From: a virus
IMG/VR virus record: IMGVR_UViG_3300032177_000065
Coordinates: 1-26,636 of that record
DNA: 26,636 nt
Direction: 5' to 3' (one strand)
Below the pieces are notes generated by a model, which was not told where the DNA came from, did no database searches, and was given only the letters and a program-made list of their open reading frames with translations. Of this stretch, positions 7,121 to 15,255 are shown piece after piece (within the stretch, counting starts at the first letter, position 1; every line of letters begins with the position of its first letter). The translations under genes and the position numbers were made by a program.

Positions 7121-8718
7121 TAGCGCGAAACCTCATAATACGGTCGGTACTTCAGCGTGAGCGCCACCGCGTGCGTGTTCGAGGACAGCGCCCCCGTAGC
7201 GTCTTCAGCCACGACGATGAGGCGCAGCGGGCAGCGCCGCAGGACGACCGCCGAGAAGTCCGCCGTGATGGTCGCGCCCGCGCCGCCGCCAACCTTGACC
7301 TGCGCCCGCGCGGCATGAGCGGGAGCCTTGGCGTACAGTTCGAGGTTGACCGGCGAGGCATCGGTGGCCGTCACGCTGGAGAGGTTCTGCGTCAGCACGG
7401 TGTTCCCGTCGAGGTCTTGCCAGACGATGTCCACCGTGGCCGCGCCCGCCGAGCGCGCCGTGACCTGCCGCGTCAGAGTCAGCTCATACCACGCGCCCGG
7501 GATGACGAGCGGCGTGGCGAGGTTGGTTGCCGCGTACCAGGCGAACTTGCTCTCGGTGACGAGCACGACGTGGAACTTGCTGCTGGCAGCGGTCACGTCG
7601 GTGCCGTCGGTGCGTCCCCAATCGGCGGGCCAGTTCGCGCCCGTCGGCGAAGCCGTAGCGACCAGCGTGCCGACGTGCGCGGCAAGGATGCGTGGCACGA
7701 GCGGGCCGCCGGCCAGGTAGGTGGCGTCGCACGTACCGTCCATGAAGACGCCCGTGGGGCCGACGTCGAGCTGGTCGATCTCGGTGGTCGCCGTAGCGTG
7801 ATGCCAACTGAAGAAGCCGTAGTCAAGCGGGATGAGCAGGAAGGCGTTGATGATGCAGTCGTTCGTGCCGTCTGACTTGACGCTGACGGTCAGGTTCGCT
7901 GCCGTGCCCGGGGCCGTATCGGCGGTCGGCAGGTCGAGGTCGCCGATGACGAGCAGGTGCGGCGTGGTGCGCGTGATTGCCACAGCCGTATCGTTCTGCG
8001 AGTCCTTGACGTAGCCCATCCCGGCCTCCTGGCAGACACGTGCCAGGAGGCGGTACTTGCCCCCCGGGTACTGCGCGGTGTCGAGCGGCGCGGTCTGGTA
8101 CGAGGACGAGACGGTGTAGCGGTTGTGCGCGTTCCAGAAGTAGGTGAGAGCGCCGCAGGCAGTGCTGTCGTTGCTCATCGTCGTCCACGTCAGCGCGTCG
8201 GCATAGACGCGCCACTTGGCGTCGGATAGCGCGGTGGGCGCGAGCGCGCACCAGACCGAGTGCATGTCGTTGCCGGACGAGTCATCGATGGTCACGTCGA
8301 GCATCGTCGGGTTCGTGCCGAGGAGGGCGCTAAGAGGCTGTGAGGCAGGCGTGAGCGTCGAAGTAGCGGCGTAGAGGGTAGTGAGGGCTCCGGCGGGCTG
8401 TCCGGCCAGGGTGAGGGCGAAGGAGACGCGCTGCCAGAAGGCGTGCCACGATTCGAGCGCGTCGAGCTTGAAGGCGGAGACGCCGACGACCGTGTAGACC
8501 GTGGGGTAAGTGTTGCCCGGCTGGAAGTGCGCGTAGGTGTTGCCGATGCGCAGCTGCGCTATCAGCGCCTCCATGTAGGTCGCGAGCGTGTCGGAACTCG
8601 TACCCTTGACAATCACCTCGAGGCTGGCTGCCCCCCCGTCCGAATCCCACTTCGTCAGGCAGTAGGTGTCGGAGGCGCTGTTGGCGCCGAAGGTCAGCGG
8701 GCCGAGGTAATCGGTCAT
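7120..8718 (-). CDS. Distal-tail-like minor tail protein
   Basis: The protein has 532 residues. The ATG at 8718 overlaps the tape-measure stop as ATGA. Residues 1-110 (YLGPLTFGANSASDTYCLTK, then SWHAFWQRVSFALTLAGQPAG) resemble the ring-forming N-terminal domain of siphophage minor tail proteins encoded straight after the tape measure. The rest is beta-rich, with at least two sandwich-like regions, about 140-320 and 350-520. Two features support these: LIPLDYGFFSWHHA near 310, and a closing VALTLKYRPYYEVS. These could be carbohydrate-binding or oligomerisation modules. Distal-tail proteins cap the tube and connect it to the hub, which is the next gene. The role rests mainly on gene order and overall character. 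No enzymatic motif is visible. Confidence 0.65.
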   Translation of the reverse strand: MTDYLGPLTFGANSASDTYCLTKWDSDGGAASLEVIVKGTSSDTLATYMEALIAQLRIGNTYAHFQPGNTYPTVYTVVGVSAFKLDALESWHAFWQRVSFALTLAGQPAGALTTLYAATSTLTPASQPLSALLGTNPTMLDVTIDDSSGNDMHSVWCALAPTALSDAKWRVYADALTWTTMSNDSTACGALTYFWNAHNRYTVSSSYQTAPLDTAQYPGGKYRLLARVCQEAGMGYVKDSQNDTAVAITRTTPHLLVIGDLDLPTADTAPGTAANLTVSVKSDGTNDCIINAFLLIPLDYGFFSWHHATATTEIDQLDVGPTGVFMDGTCDATYLAGGPLVPRILAAHVGTLVATASPTGANWPADWGRTDGTDVTAASSKFHVVLVTESKFAWYAATNLATPLVIPGAWYELTLTRQVTARSAGAATVDIVWQDLDGNTVLTQNLSSVTATDASPVNLELYAKAPAHAARAQVKVGGGAGATITADFSAVVLRRCPLRLIVVAEDATGALSSNTHAVALTLKYRPYYEVSR

Positions 8719-11700
8719 GCTGACCCCCTGAGGGTTGAGCGCTTCGCGTCGGCGAGCGTCTTGATGACGGCCGCGGCGATGTTCTCCCCGGACTTCTGCG
8801 CGACGGCCGGCGTGACGGCGTTGATGTCGCCGGAGAAGGTCACGTTGACCATGGTGGTCGACTTGCCGGTGCCCGCTCCAGCGGCTGCGGAGGCCAGGAC
8901 TGTCGCTCCCACAGACCCGCCCGCGAGGATGGTGTTGGTGTCGGTGACGATGCGCTTCGCCTCGGCGATGATGAGGTCGTACTGCGAGCGGAGCCCGGCA
9001 AGGAAGCCCGCCCCGAGAGCCGCGCCGGAGTCCTGCGCGCCGGTCAGCTTCTCGGCGGTCATCTCGGCGAGCGCCAGAACGATGTCCTTGATGGCCGTGG
9101 CAATCTCGCTGAGCTTCCCGAGGACCGGCGTGAGGTTGGCGAGTTGCACCATGTCGAGGCCCTCGAGGAGGGCGTTCGAGAGGGCGCGGACCATGGCCTT
9201 CAGTTCGGTGCCAAGTTCGGTTGCGCGAGCGGCCACGTTCTTCGCGCCCGTGATGGCAAGGTCGACGTAGTCTGTGATCGTCTCCACGCCTTCGCTGTCG
9301 GTGGACTTCGAGTAGAGGCCCGCGAGGCTGCCGATGACGCTGGCGATGTCACTGACGAAGGCGGCGACCTTGGTAGCAACCTCGCCTGTGGGCGTGAAGG
9401 CAGGATCGGCGGCGACAGCCAGCAGGGGGGTCTTCAGCGCGTTCACCATCTCCTTGAGCTTCTCGCCGAGCAGTGGCGCCGAGGCGACCACGTTGGCGAT
9501 GCCGACCATGGCGAGGTCGACGGTGCCCTTCGTGATTGTGGAGAAGGTGACGATGACCCCGGCGATGTTGTTCGCGAGGTCCATCGCAGCCTTGGCGGCC
9601 TCGTCTACTACGAGGTTCGCGAGGGAGTCCCTGAAGACGAAGGCAACGGCGTCCGCGAGGGTGCGTATGGCAAGTGCCAGTGGCGCGATGATCTCAAACT
9701 TCGCGAGGTAGTTGAGTCCCGTGATGGCATCGTTCACGGTCTTGTCTGTCATCGTCGAGAAGGTCGTGAGGATGCCGGCCAGAGAGTTCGCCAACTCGAA
9801 GGCGGCGTTGGTGGCGGTCAGCATCGCGTCGCTGTAGGTCGTCTTCGTGAAGGCCGTCTTGATGGCCTCGGCGAGGGACTTGACGGCGGCGGCAAGTCTG
9901 CCGACCGGGCTTGTGGCGCTGCCGTCTCCAGCCACGTAAGCGAGGCCAGTCACGGCATCGTCGATCTGCTTGCCGGTGACGACGGCGAAGGTGGTGATGA
10001 CCCCGGCGATGGCGCTGGCGAGGTCAAGGATGCGCGTCGCGCCCGAGGCCGCGAACTCGCTGACGACGGTCTTGTTGAAGACTGCAAGGATGCTGCGCAC
10101 GAGGCCCGCGATGGCCTTGGCGATGGTCTTCGCCTTGGCCTTCACCGCCCTGATGCTGACGACGGCCGCGTCGATCTTCTCTGTGGTCAGTTCGGCAAAG
10201 GTCGTGAAGATGGAGCCCACGGCCTCGGCCATGCTGACGACGCTGCCGAAGGCGTCGGCCTTCCAGCCTGCCGTCTTGCCGTTGTCACCCTTGGTCGCCT
10301 TGCCGATGTCGATGCCGGCGAACGCCGCCTGCATGGCCTTGATGATGGCCTTCATCATGTTGGCGGCCTTCTTCGCCCACTTCGCCGCGTACTTCGCGGT
10401 CGGCAGATTGCTGGCGCCGAGGTCGTTGATGGCAACCCCCGCACCGAGCGCGGCGTCGAGGACGGAGACGACGGACGAGGCCAGGGAAGAGGCCGCTTCG
10501 ATGACCGCCGTCTTGCCCTTGTTCATCCCGGCGACGAGGCCCTCTGCGAGACTGAGGCCGAGCTTCATCGTGACCTTGGATGGGGAACCAGGCTGCACCC
10601 AGTTCTTGATAGGCAGCGTTGCGGCAGCGCCCAGTGCGGCAGCAGCAGCGCGGGTAGGTCCGACTTGATCGAGCATCCCTTGTGCCAGCCCGGAGCCGAC
10701 GCTAGAACCCAGACTGTAACCATCGGGGACGGTCACGTTCGCCGCGGCAGCCGTCAAGTCTCTCGCCGCTTTCCTCGTCGGGCCAACGCCCTTTCCGAGC
10801 CCCTTGCCGAGTCCCTTGCCACCGGCTTCACCTTGAGCGATGAGTTTGCCAGCGATGCCCACTACGGCCGCTGCCGTGGTCAGGCCCTTGGCCGCAGCGC
10901 GCGTCGGCCCCTGCCCTGCGTTCATGCCCTTGGCGAGGCCTGAGCCGCCATCCTTGCCAGTCTTCGCGAGGCCCTTGACGATGGCCCCGCCGATTGATTG
11001 AACCTCGTCCTTCGTCTTCTTCAGCGCATCGCCCATCTGCTTCGGGAACTTGAAGTCGAGCTTCTTCCCGGCGATGGTGTTGAGGATTGCGTTGGCCTGC
11101 CTGGCGGTGATGTTCAACTCGTTCATCAGGGTGGCGCGCAGAGCAGCCAGCGCCGCCGGCCCCTGCTTGCCGAGGTTCTTGAGGTTCAACTCGATGCCCT
11201 TGTCGGCGAGCGCCTTGATGGTGTTGATGGCGTCGCGAACCTTCTGCGCCTGCTCCCAGCCGACCACGGAGTAGCGCATCTCGAGCTTCTGGATGATGGG
11301 CTTCTGCGACTCGGCGATGAGCTTAGCGCGCTGCTGCACGTAGGCCGCGTTCGCTGCTGCGCTCCGGGATGCCGCCATCCCGCCGCCTTCCTTCATCGAC
11401 CGCTCCACGCCGCCGAGCGTCTCTTTCGACGACATGTTCTTGGTGAGCGCCGCCGTGATGCCGACTGCGATCAGCGGGATGGCGGCAATTGCCCCGATGG
11501 CGAATGCGCCCATGAAGGCTGATCCTGCGGCAGCCCCCGCGGCTGCTGTCGGGACGCCAGAGCCGCCGATGATTCCGGTCCCCGCCCCAGGGAGCATGCC
11601 GGGCGCCGCTACCGGCAACTTCGGGGCGATTATCTTCCCCGGACCGCCGATGAGTTGCAGCGCGCTGGCCCCCGCCATCGCCGCTTTGATGAGCGCGATG

Positions 11701-12959
11701 CTGCGGATGATTGAGCCCGCTGCCATCGTGATCGGCCCCACAATGGCGACGAAGGCGAGTCCGATGAGGGCCACGTTCTTCACCCACGAGGGCATGTTCC
11801 CAAAGGCTTTGGCCAGTCCAGCAATCTTGGTGAGGATGCTCGCGACGGTGGGCAGGATTGTCTGTCCGAGGTCCGTGAACGACGTCTTGATAGACGCGAT
11901 GGCCTGGTCCATCTTGAAGACGGCCGTGGTCTTGGTGAAGGCGAACGCCTCGTTGAGCTTGCCCTGAGAGTCGGTGACCTTCTGCGTGACGATGACGTTC
12001 TTCTTGTAGTTCTCGCCGAGCAGGGAGAGCACACCGTTGAGGGCGCGCACGTTGGGGATGATCTTGCGCATCGAGAGCATGTTGCCGTCGGTCTTCTGGC
12101 GCAGGAACTCGAGCGCCGGCAGCAGCCCCTTGTCGCGGATGATGCCGGTGATCTCTTGGTAGGACGTGCCCACGCGCTTGAGTTCGTCGATGCTCATCTT
12201 GGCCGGGGCCACGAGGGCGATCATGGTGCCGCGCAAGGCTGTGACCGCCTCGGCAGACGAGAGGCCGGTGAGGGTCAGTCCAGCGATGGCACCGCCGACT
12301 TGCGAGAGGCTGACGCCAAGCTGCGCCGCCACCGGCATGATGCGGCCCAGCGAGCGCGCGAGGGCTATCGGCTCGGCCTTACCGACTTGGATGGTCTTCA
12401 TGAGGATGTCGGCGGCGCGTGCAGCCGTGAGGTTCTCGTGGCCGTAGGCGTTGATCGCGCTGGTGAGCACGTCGGCCGTCGTCTGCGCGTCGCCCATCCC
12501 TGCCGCCGTGGCCTTGGCACTGATAGTCAGCAGTTCCATCGCCGCCTTGGCCTTGAAGCCCGAAGAGGCGATGAAGTAGAAGGACTCAGCGAGCGCCTGG
12601 GGACCGACGCCGACGGCCGGGGCGAGTTTCTTGATCTGCTCGCCGTAGAGGGCCGTCTGCGCTGCCGTGAGGCCGGTGAGGTTCTTGACCTTGAGCAGCG
12701 CCTTCTCGTAGCGGTAGCCCGCGACCGTGGCGACCGCGAACCCGGCAGCCACCGGCAGGGTGACGAACTGCGTCATCGTGCGGCCGAGGTTCTGCATGCC
12801 GAGGCCGACGCGCTCCCACTGCACGCCGGCCTTCTTCGCGGATGCGTTGAGGGTGTTCTCGAGGGCCTTGACCTGCGCTGCCGTCTTGGCGGCGCCCGCG
12901 GTCACGCCTGACGTGTCCATGACGACGCGGATGACTACTTCATGCTCAAACAGTGCCAC
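8715..12959 (-). CDS. Tail tape measure protein
   Basis: The protein has 1414 residues from a GTG at 12959 with GGAGG six bases upstream, overlapping the end of the frameshifted chaperone. The N-terminal 350 residues match the PhageMin_Tail/TP901 tape-measure family (RYEKALLKVKNLTG, LAESFYFIASSGF). Hydrophobic stretches lie at about 390-415 and 480-506. Residues 680-770 contain three GPTRAAAKGL-like repeats about 41 residues apart, and a GSPSK motif near 790 is common in this family. From about 900 to 1310 there are six degenerate repeats of about 75 residues. Tape measures set tail length and are later ejected. At about 1.5 angstrom per residue, this length predicts a tail near 210 nm, clearly a long siphovirus tail. 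Confidence 0.93.
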   Translation of the reverse strand: MALFEHEVVIRVVMDTSGVTAGAAKTAAQVKALENTLNASAKKAGVQWERVGLGMQNLGRTMTQFVTLPVAAGFAVATVAGYRYEKALLKVKNLTGLTAAQTALYGEQIKKLAPAVGVGPQALAESFYFIASSGFKAKAAMELLTISAKATAAGMGDAQTTADVLTSAINAYGHENLTAARAADILMKTIQVGKAEPIALARSLGRIMPVAAQLGVSLSQVGGAIAGLTLTGLSSAEAVTALRGTMIALVAPAKMSIDELKRVGTSYQEITGIIRDKGLLPALEFLRQKTDGNMLSMRKIIPNVRALNGVLSLLGENYKKNVIVTQKVTDSQGKLNEAFAFTKTTAVFKMDQAIASIKTSFTDLGQTILPTVASILTKIAGLAKAFGNMPSWVKNVALIGLAFVAIVGPITMAAGSIIRSIALIKAAMAGASALQLIGGPGKIIAPKLPVAAPGMLPGAGTGIIGGSGVPTAAAGAAAGSAFMGAFAIGAIAAIPLIAVGITAALTKNMSSKETLGGVERSMKEGGGMAASRSAAANAAYVQQRAKLIAESQKPIIQKLEMRYSVVGWEQAQKVRDAINTIKALADKGIELNLKNLGKQGPAALAALRATLMNELNITARQANAILNTIAGKKLDFKFPKQMGDALKKTKDEVQSIGGAIVKGLAKTGKDGGSGLAKGMNAGQGPTRAAAKGLTTAAAVVGIAGKLIAQGEAGGKGLGKGLGKGVGPTRKAARDLTAAAANVTVPDGYSLGSSVGSGLAQGMLDQVGPTRAAAAALGAAATLPIKNWVQPGSPSKVTMKLGLSLAEGLVAGMNKGKTAVIEAASSLASSVVSVLDAALGAGVAINDLGASNLPTAKYAAKWAKKAANMMKAIIKAMQAAFAGIDIGKATKGDNGKTAGWKADAFGSVVSMAEAVGSIFTTFAELTTEKIDAAVVSIRAVKAKAKTIAKAIAGLVRSILAVFNKTVVSEFAASGATRILDLASAIAGVITTFAVVTGKQIDDAVTGLAYVAGDGSATSPVGRLAAAVKSLAEAIKTAFTKTTYSDAMLTATNAAFELANSLAGILTTFSTMTDKTVNDAITGLNYLAKFEIIAPLALAIRTLADAVAFVFRDSLANLVVDEAAKAAMDLANNIAGVIVTFSTITKGTVDLAMVGIANVVASAPLLGEKLKEMVNALKTPLLAVAADPAFTPTGEVATKVAAFVSDIASVIGSLAGLYSKSTDSEGVETITDYVDLAITGAKNVAARATELGTELKAMVRALSNALLEGLDMVQLANLTPVLGKLSEIATAIKDIVLALAEMTAEKLTGAQDSGAALGAGFLAGLRSQYDLIIAEAKRIVTDTNTILAGGSVGATVLASAAAGAGTGKSTTMVNVTFSGDINAVTPAVAQKSGENIAAAVIKTLADAKRSTLRGSA
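9040..10262 (-). repeat. Degenerate tandem repeats inside the tape measure
   Basis: Six protein-level repeats of about 72-80 residues run from residue 900 to 1310. Each carries a core like AGVITTFAVVTGKQIDDAV. Variants are GSIFTTFAELTTEKIDAAV, AGILTTFSTMTDKTVNDAI and AGVIVTFSTITKGTVDLAM, followed by two weaker copies. The DNA copies have diverged, so these are old duplications. Confidence 0.7.
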
Positions 12960-13571
12960 CCAGCGCCTCCTCTCGTGCCTGCTTTTGTATCGCGAACTGC
13001 GCCATGACGACGTTCTCTATCATCGGAGAGTCGGGCAGCTTCGTATCGCCGGTCGCACTCTCCACAAGCTCACGGGCCTCCTCGTATCGCCGCAGTCGCA
13101 TGATCTTGAAGCACCGGGCCACCGGCTGCCTGTCGGCCTCTTCCGGCAGACAACCGAACTCCCGGCAGATGAGACTGGTCATGTACTCGTCGGGTTCTCC
13201 TGCAGAACTGTCTCCACTGAGGAAACGCTCGAGGTCAATCCAGAAGGCAAAGGGGGCTCTTCTCCGGCATCGCCGAGGCCGGCCTCCTCCGTCACCCGTA
13301 CTGCCAGCTTGAAGGGCAGGCGGGCGACGTTCTCCGGGGTGATCGGTGCCTCTTCTGACCAGGCGATGATGCACTTCTCGCAGACGATGCGGGCCATCTC
13401 GTAGCCCTCGGCCTCTGCCTTCTCCTCGCCCGGCAGGACTTCCGCGTCCCGCACGCTCTGACGGAAGGCGCGAACCTCCTCGAAGGAGAGTTCACGCACT
13501 TCCACCCAGTCTGACTTGTCCTGCCCCGACTCGTCGAGGTAGACGCGCTTTCCGTGTTCGAGAAGGCTCAT
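12946..13571 (-). CDS. Tail assembly chaperone, -1 frameshift product (gpGT-like)
   Basis: This entry is the joined product: residues 1-108 are read in the frame of the shorter chaperone from the ATG at 13571, and reading then shifts back one base at CCCTTTG (13254-13248). It continues for 100 residues from AFWIDLERFLSGD to QAREEALGGTV, for about 208 residues in total. The -1 segment has no start of its own with a ribosome site, ends 14 bases inside the tape-measure gene, and has coding character (SLICREFGCLPEEADRQP). This is the conserved G/GT arrangement of siphophages, where the long form recruits tail-tube protein to the tape measure before tail assembly. The frameshift is inferred from the slippery heptamer and the frame overlap. 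Confidence 0.78.
13179..13571 (-). CDS. Tail assembly chaperone, unshifted form (gpG-like)
   Basis: The product has 130 residues from an ATG at 13571 that overlaps the tail-tube paralog stop as ATGA. The body is helical and acidic (VEVRELSFEEVRAFRQSV, AWSEEAPITPENVARLP), and the last residues are Ser/Thr-rich. Its position between the tail-tube genes and the tape measure, its size, and the overlapping -1 frame after residue 108 all point to the G component of the tail chaperone pair. These proteins keep the tape measure soluble while tube subunits assemble around it and are absent from the virion. The last 22 residues are used only when the ribosome does not shift. Sequence similarity is low in this family, so the call rests on architecture. 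Confidence 0.78.
   Translation of the reverse strand: MSLLEHGKRVYLDESGQDKSDWVEVRELSFEEVRAFRQSVRDAEVLPGEEKAEAEGYEMARIVCEKCIIAWSEEAPITPENVARLPFKLAVRVTEEAGLGDAGEEPPLPSGLTSSVSSVETVLQENPTST
13248..13254 (-). promoter_or_regulatory. -1 ribosomal slippery heptamer
   Basis: The coding strand reads C CCT TTG, which fits the X XXY YYZ rule with the zero frame on CCT TTG. Slipping one base back re-pairs the two tRNAs on CCC and TTT. It lies where the chaperone frame and the downstream -1 frame overlap. A possible weak stem (CCTCAG with CTGCAGG) lies downstream. Confidence 0.75.
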
Positions 13572-13990
13572 GCGACGGCGATGGTGCCAGTGAACTGCAC
13601 GGTGGCGGTACACTGGTGGTAGTCGCCCACGTTCATGCCGACCTTCCAGCTGGCGATCCACAACTCGCCCGTGTAGACGCGCGTGCCGCCGACGGTGAGG
13701 CTGAAGGAGCGCGTCACGGCGTGGACGACCTTGGTGGTGTCGAAGACCGCGTTGGGGGCGGGCTCGGCGGCATCATCGTAGATGAAGCCGATGTCGATGG
13801 GCTCGTACTTGGTGAGCACGCCGAGAAGGAACTGCGCGGCGCTGACGCCGAAGGGCGTCGAGTCGACGGTGCCCTTGTTGACGGCCAGATCGCCGATGCT
13901 GGTGATGAACGGGGTGAGGCCGCTGGTGAGCGCGCCGCCGTCTGCCTTGTCCACCTCGAAGAGGACGTCTACTGAGCTGCGTTTTGCCAT
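13568..13990 (-). CDS. Tail-tube-like protein, shorter paralog
   Basis: The protein has 140 residues from an ATG at 13990 with AGGAG five bases upstream. It begins MAKRSSVDVLFEV and contains STPFGVSAAQF, a YDD at about residue 72 and a closing NVGDYHQCTATVQFTGTI. Each of these blocks has a clear counterpart in the neighbouring 251-residue protein (MTKRNSADIGFV, TTPFGVTAAQF, FDDTQ, VAVGEYHRASMELGVSGVI). The two genes therefore descend from a duplication. It lacks the C-terminal sandwich domain of its neighbour. It may be the main tube subunit, with the longer copy a decorated variant, or a tail-end specialised subunit. The two genes are nine bases apart, so they should be made together. Confidence 0.72.
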   Translation of the reverse strand: MAKRSSVDVLFEVDKADGGALTSGLTPFITSIGDLAVNKGTVDSTPFGVSAAQFLLGVLTKYEPIDIGFIYDDAAEPAPNAVFDTTKVVHAVTRSFSLTVGGTRVYTGELWIASWKVGMNVGDYHQCTATVQFTGTIAVA

Positions 13991-13999
13991 GGTGGCTCC

Positions 14000-14755
14000 T
14001 TAGTGAGGTGCGTTGACCTTGTACGCTAGTACGAACGAAGCAGACGGCGTCCCGGCGAGGCCGGTGTAGACCGCCTTGTAGGCGAGGTAGCGGTTGACCG
14101 TCATGTCGGTGGAGACTTTGGCTTGCGCGCCGACTGCCGTGAGCGCCGTGAACACGTCGTGATCGGCCCACGTGGCGTGGTCGACTGAGTCCTGAATCGT
14201 GAGGATGAGGTTCGTCGAGCCGGTCAGGGCCAGCACGGGGCAGCTCATGTAGGCCGTGCCGCCCGTGGTGCCGCCGCCGGTCGCCCCAAGGTCGAGGTGA
14301 GCGGCCTCCGTGTCGATGTTGCCCGCGTAGGATGCGAGCGGCGCGACGATGACGGCGTTGTCGATGACCCCGGAGACGCCGAGTTCCATGGACGCGCGGT
14401 GGTATTCGCCCACGGCCACCGGGTTCTTGAGGCCGGCGTTGAGCACGCCCTTCGCGCAGATGGCGTCCACGCCCGCGGTGTTGCCCTTGAGGGCCATCAT
14501 GAAGACGCTCTCCACGTTGGCCATCGCCACCATCTGCGAGGCGGCCGTGTACTGCGTGTCGTCGAACCAGCCGTCGTGGCCGGTGAGCGCGTAGGTCTTG
14601 AGGCCCGGCTGGCCGAACTGCGCCGCCGTGACGCCGAAGGGCGTCGTGTCCTTCACCGGGTTGTCGACGGAAATCTCCATCTTGTCGGTGATTGAGGTGA
14701 GGTTGACGGGGCCAAGCAGAACGAAGCCGATGTCCGCGGAGTTTCGCTTGGTCAT
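14000..14755 (-). CDS. Major tail-tube-like protein with C-terminal sandwich domain
   Basis: The protein has 251 residues from an ATG at 14755 with a GGAGG-type ribosome site. Residues 1-145 form the tail-tube domain shared with the next gene (MTKRNSADIGFV, TTPFGVTAAQF, VGEYHRASMELGVSGVI). After a glycine-rich linker (GATGGGTTGGTAY) at about 155-168, residues 170-251 look like a beta-sandwich, with DSVDHATWADHDVFTALTA and VNRYLAYKAVYTG. Such Ig- or carbohydrate-binding-like extensions are common on tail-tube proteins, where they project from the tail surface. Tube subunits stack as rings around the tape measure and form the DNA channel. Position before the chaperone pair supports the call. 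Which paralog is the more abundant cannot be seen. Confidence 0.75.
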   Translation of the reverse strand: MTKRNSADIGFVLLGPVNLTSITDKMEISVDNPVKDTTPFGVTAAQFGQPGLKTYALTGHDGWFDDTQYTAASQMVAMANVESVFMMALKGNTAGVDAICAKGVLNAGLKNPVAVGEYHRASMELGVSGVIDNAVIVAPLASYAGNIDTEAAHLDLGATGGGTTGGTAYMSCPVLALTGSTNLILTIQDSVDHATWADHDVFTALTAVGAQAKVSTDMTVNRYLAYKAVYTGLAGTPSASFVLAYKVNAPH

Positions 14756-14758
14756 GGC

Positions 14759-15022
14759 TTACCCCTCCTTCTTCTCTGCGAGAGGTGAAGGGGCGGGCTT
14801 GGCGGCCGGCTTGGCGGTGGGCTGGCCCTTCTCCACCTTGGCCTGCTCGACCAGCCAGGGGCTCGCCTTGATGACGTAGTCGGGGACCGGCTCACCGGGC
14901 TCCGAGCGCGCCCACGTGATGGCTGCGAAGTCCTCGTCCGTCTTCGCCGCGAACGCCTGCTTGTAGCCTTCCGGCGTACTCGGGTAGCGCAGGCCCACGA
15001 CCGCACGATAGGTACTCTCCAT
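14759..15022 (-). CDS. Small protein of unknown function before the tail tube
   Basis: Two in-frame starts compete: ATG 15046, which overlaps the previous stop as ATGA, and ATG 15022, which has AAGGAG exactly six bases upstream. The second is preferred because the first has only a weak site touching it. The product then has 87 residues. Residues 1-60 are a compact, soluble segment (YRAVVGLRYPSTPEGYKQAF, then PDYVIKASPWLVEQAKVEKG). The last 25 are Ala/Pro/Lys-rich and end in EKKEG. Similar small proteins lie between the tail terminator and the tube in other siphophages, but I do not recognise a family. No catalytic or metal-binding motif is visible. Confidence 0.65.
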   Translation of the reverse strand: MESTYRAVVGLRYPSTPEGYKQAFAAKTDEDFAAITWARSEPGEPVPDYVIKASPWLVEQAKVEKGQPTAKPAAKPAPSPLAEKKEG

Positions 15023-15028
15023 CTGCTT

Positions 15029-15034
15029 CTCCTT
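15029..15034 (-). promoter_or_regulatory. Ribosome binding site deciding the start at 15022
   Basis: The coding strand reads AAGGAG followed by AAGCAG and then ATG. The same six-base spacer, AAGCAG, separates AGGAG from the internal scaffold start at 19746. The match supports both as real starts. Confidence 0.7.
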
Positions 15035-15042
15035 CTCTGTGT

Positions 15043-15255
15043 TCATCCTGAAGCCCCGCACGTGGGGCACCACCAGTGCCCGCCCATCATCGGCTTGCGT
15101 TCCCGGTGCGGGCACTCGCCCGTGGCCACGTTCTTGAGTTCGACCGCTTCGGCTGTGGGCTTCTCTTCCGCGATCTGGAGAAGCACGCTCTCAATCGCTG
15201 CGTGCGCCGTGATGAGCGCCGCCGTGAGTTGCGGGTAGAGGTTCTCAGGGCACAT
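15043..15255 (-). CDS. Small zinc-ribbon-like protein
   Basis: The protein has 70 residues from an ATG at 15255 with GAGG seven bases upstream, overlapping the tail terminator stop by 11 bases. The first 45 residues are helical (AALITAHAAIESVLLQIAEE). The C-terminus has ECPHRERK followed by WWCPTCGASG, a Cys/His plus Cys-Pro-x-Cys-Gly knuckle that should bind one zinc ion. The protein is too short for an enzyme. It may be a nucleic-acid or protein-binding adaptor that is not part of the virion. The position inside the connector and tail block is ordinary for small phage genes but gives no specific role. Metal binding is a motif-based inference. Confidence 0.62.
   Translation of the reverse strand: MCPENLYPQLTAALITAHAAIESVLLQIAEEKPTAEAVELKNVATGECPHRERKPMMGGHWWCPTCGASG

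Noticed and set aside
9144-10943. Very long plus-strand open frame (about 599 codons) opposite the tape measure
   Set aside because: It is antisense to a clear tape-measure gene with conserved family motifs, and its product is a low-complexity Gly/Arg/Asp/Val mix. Long antisense frames are expected in GC-rich coding DNA.
12153-12911. Plus-strand open frames opposite the tape-measure N-terminus
   Set aside because: These are shadows of the tape-measure gene, with Arg/Leu/Gly-rich sequence and no start signals.
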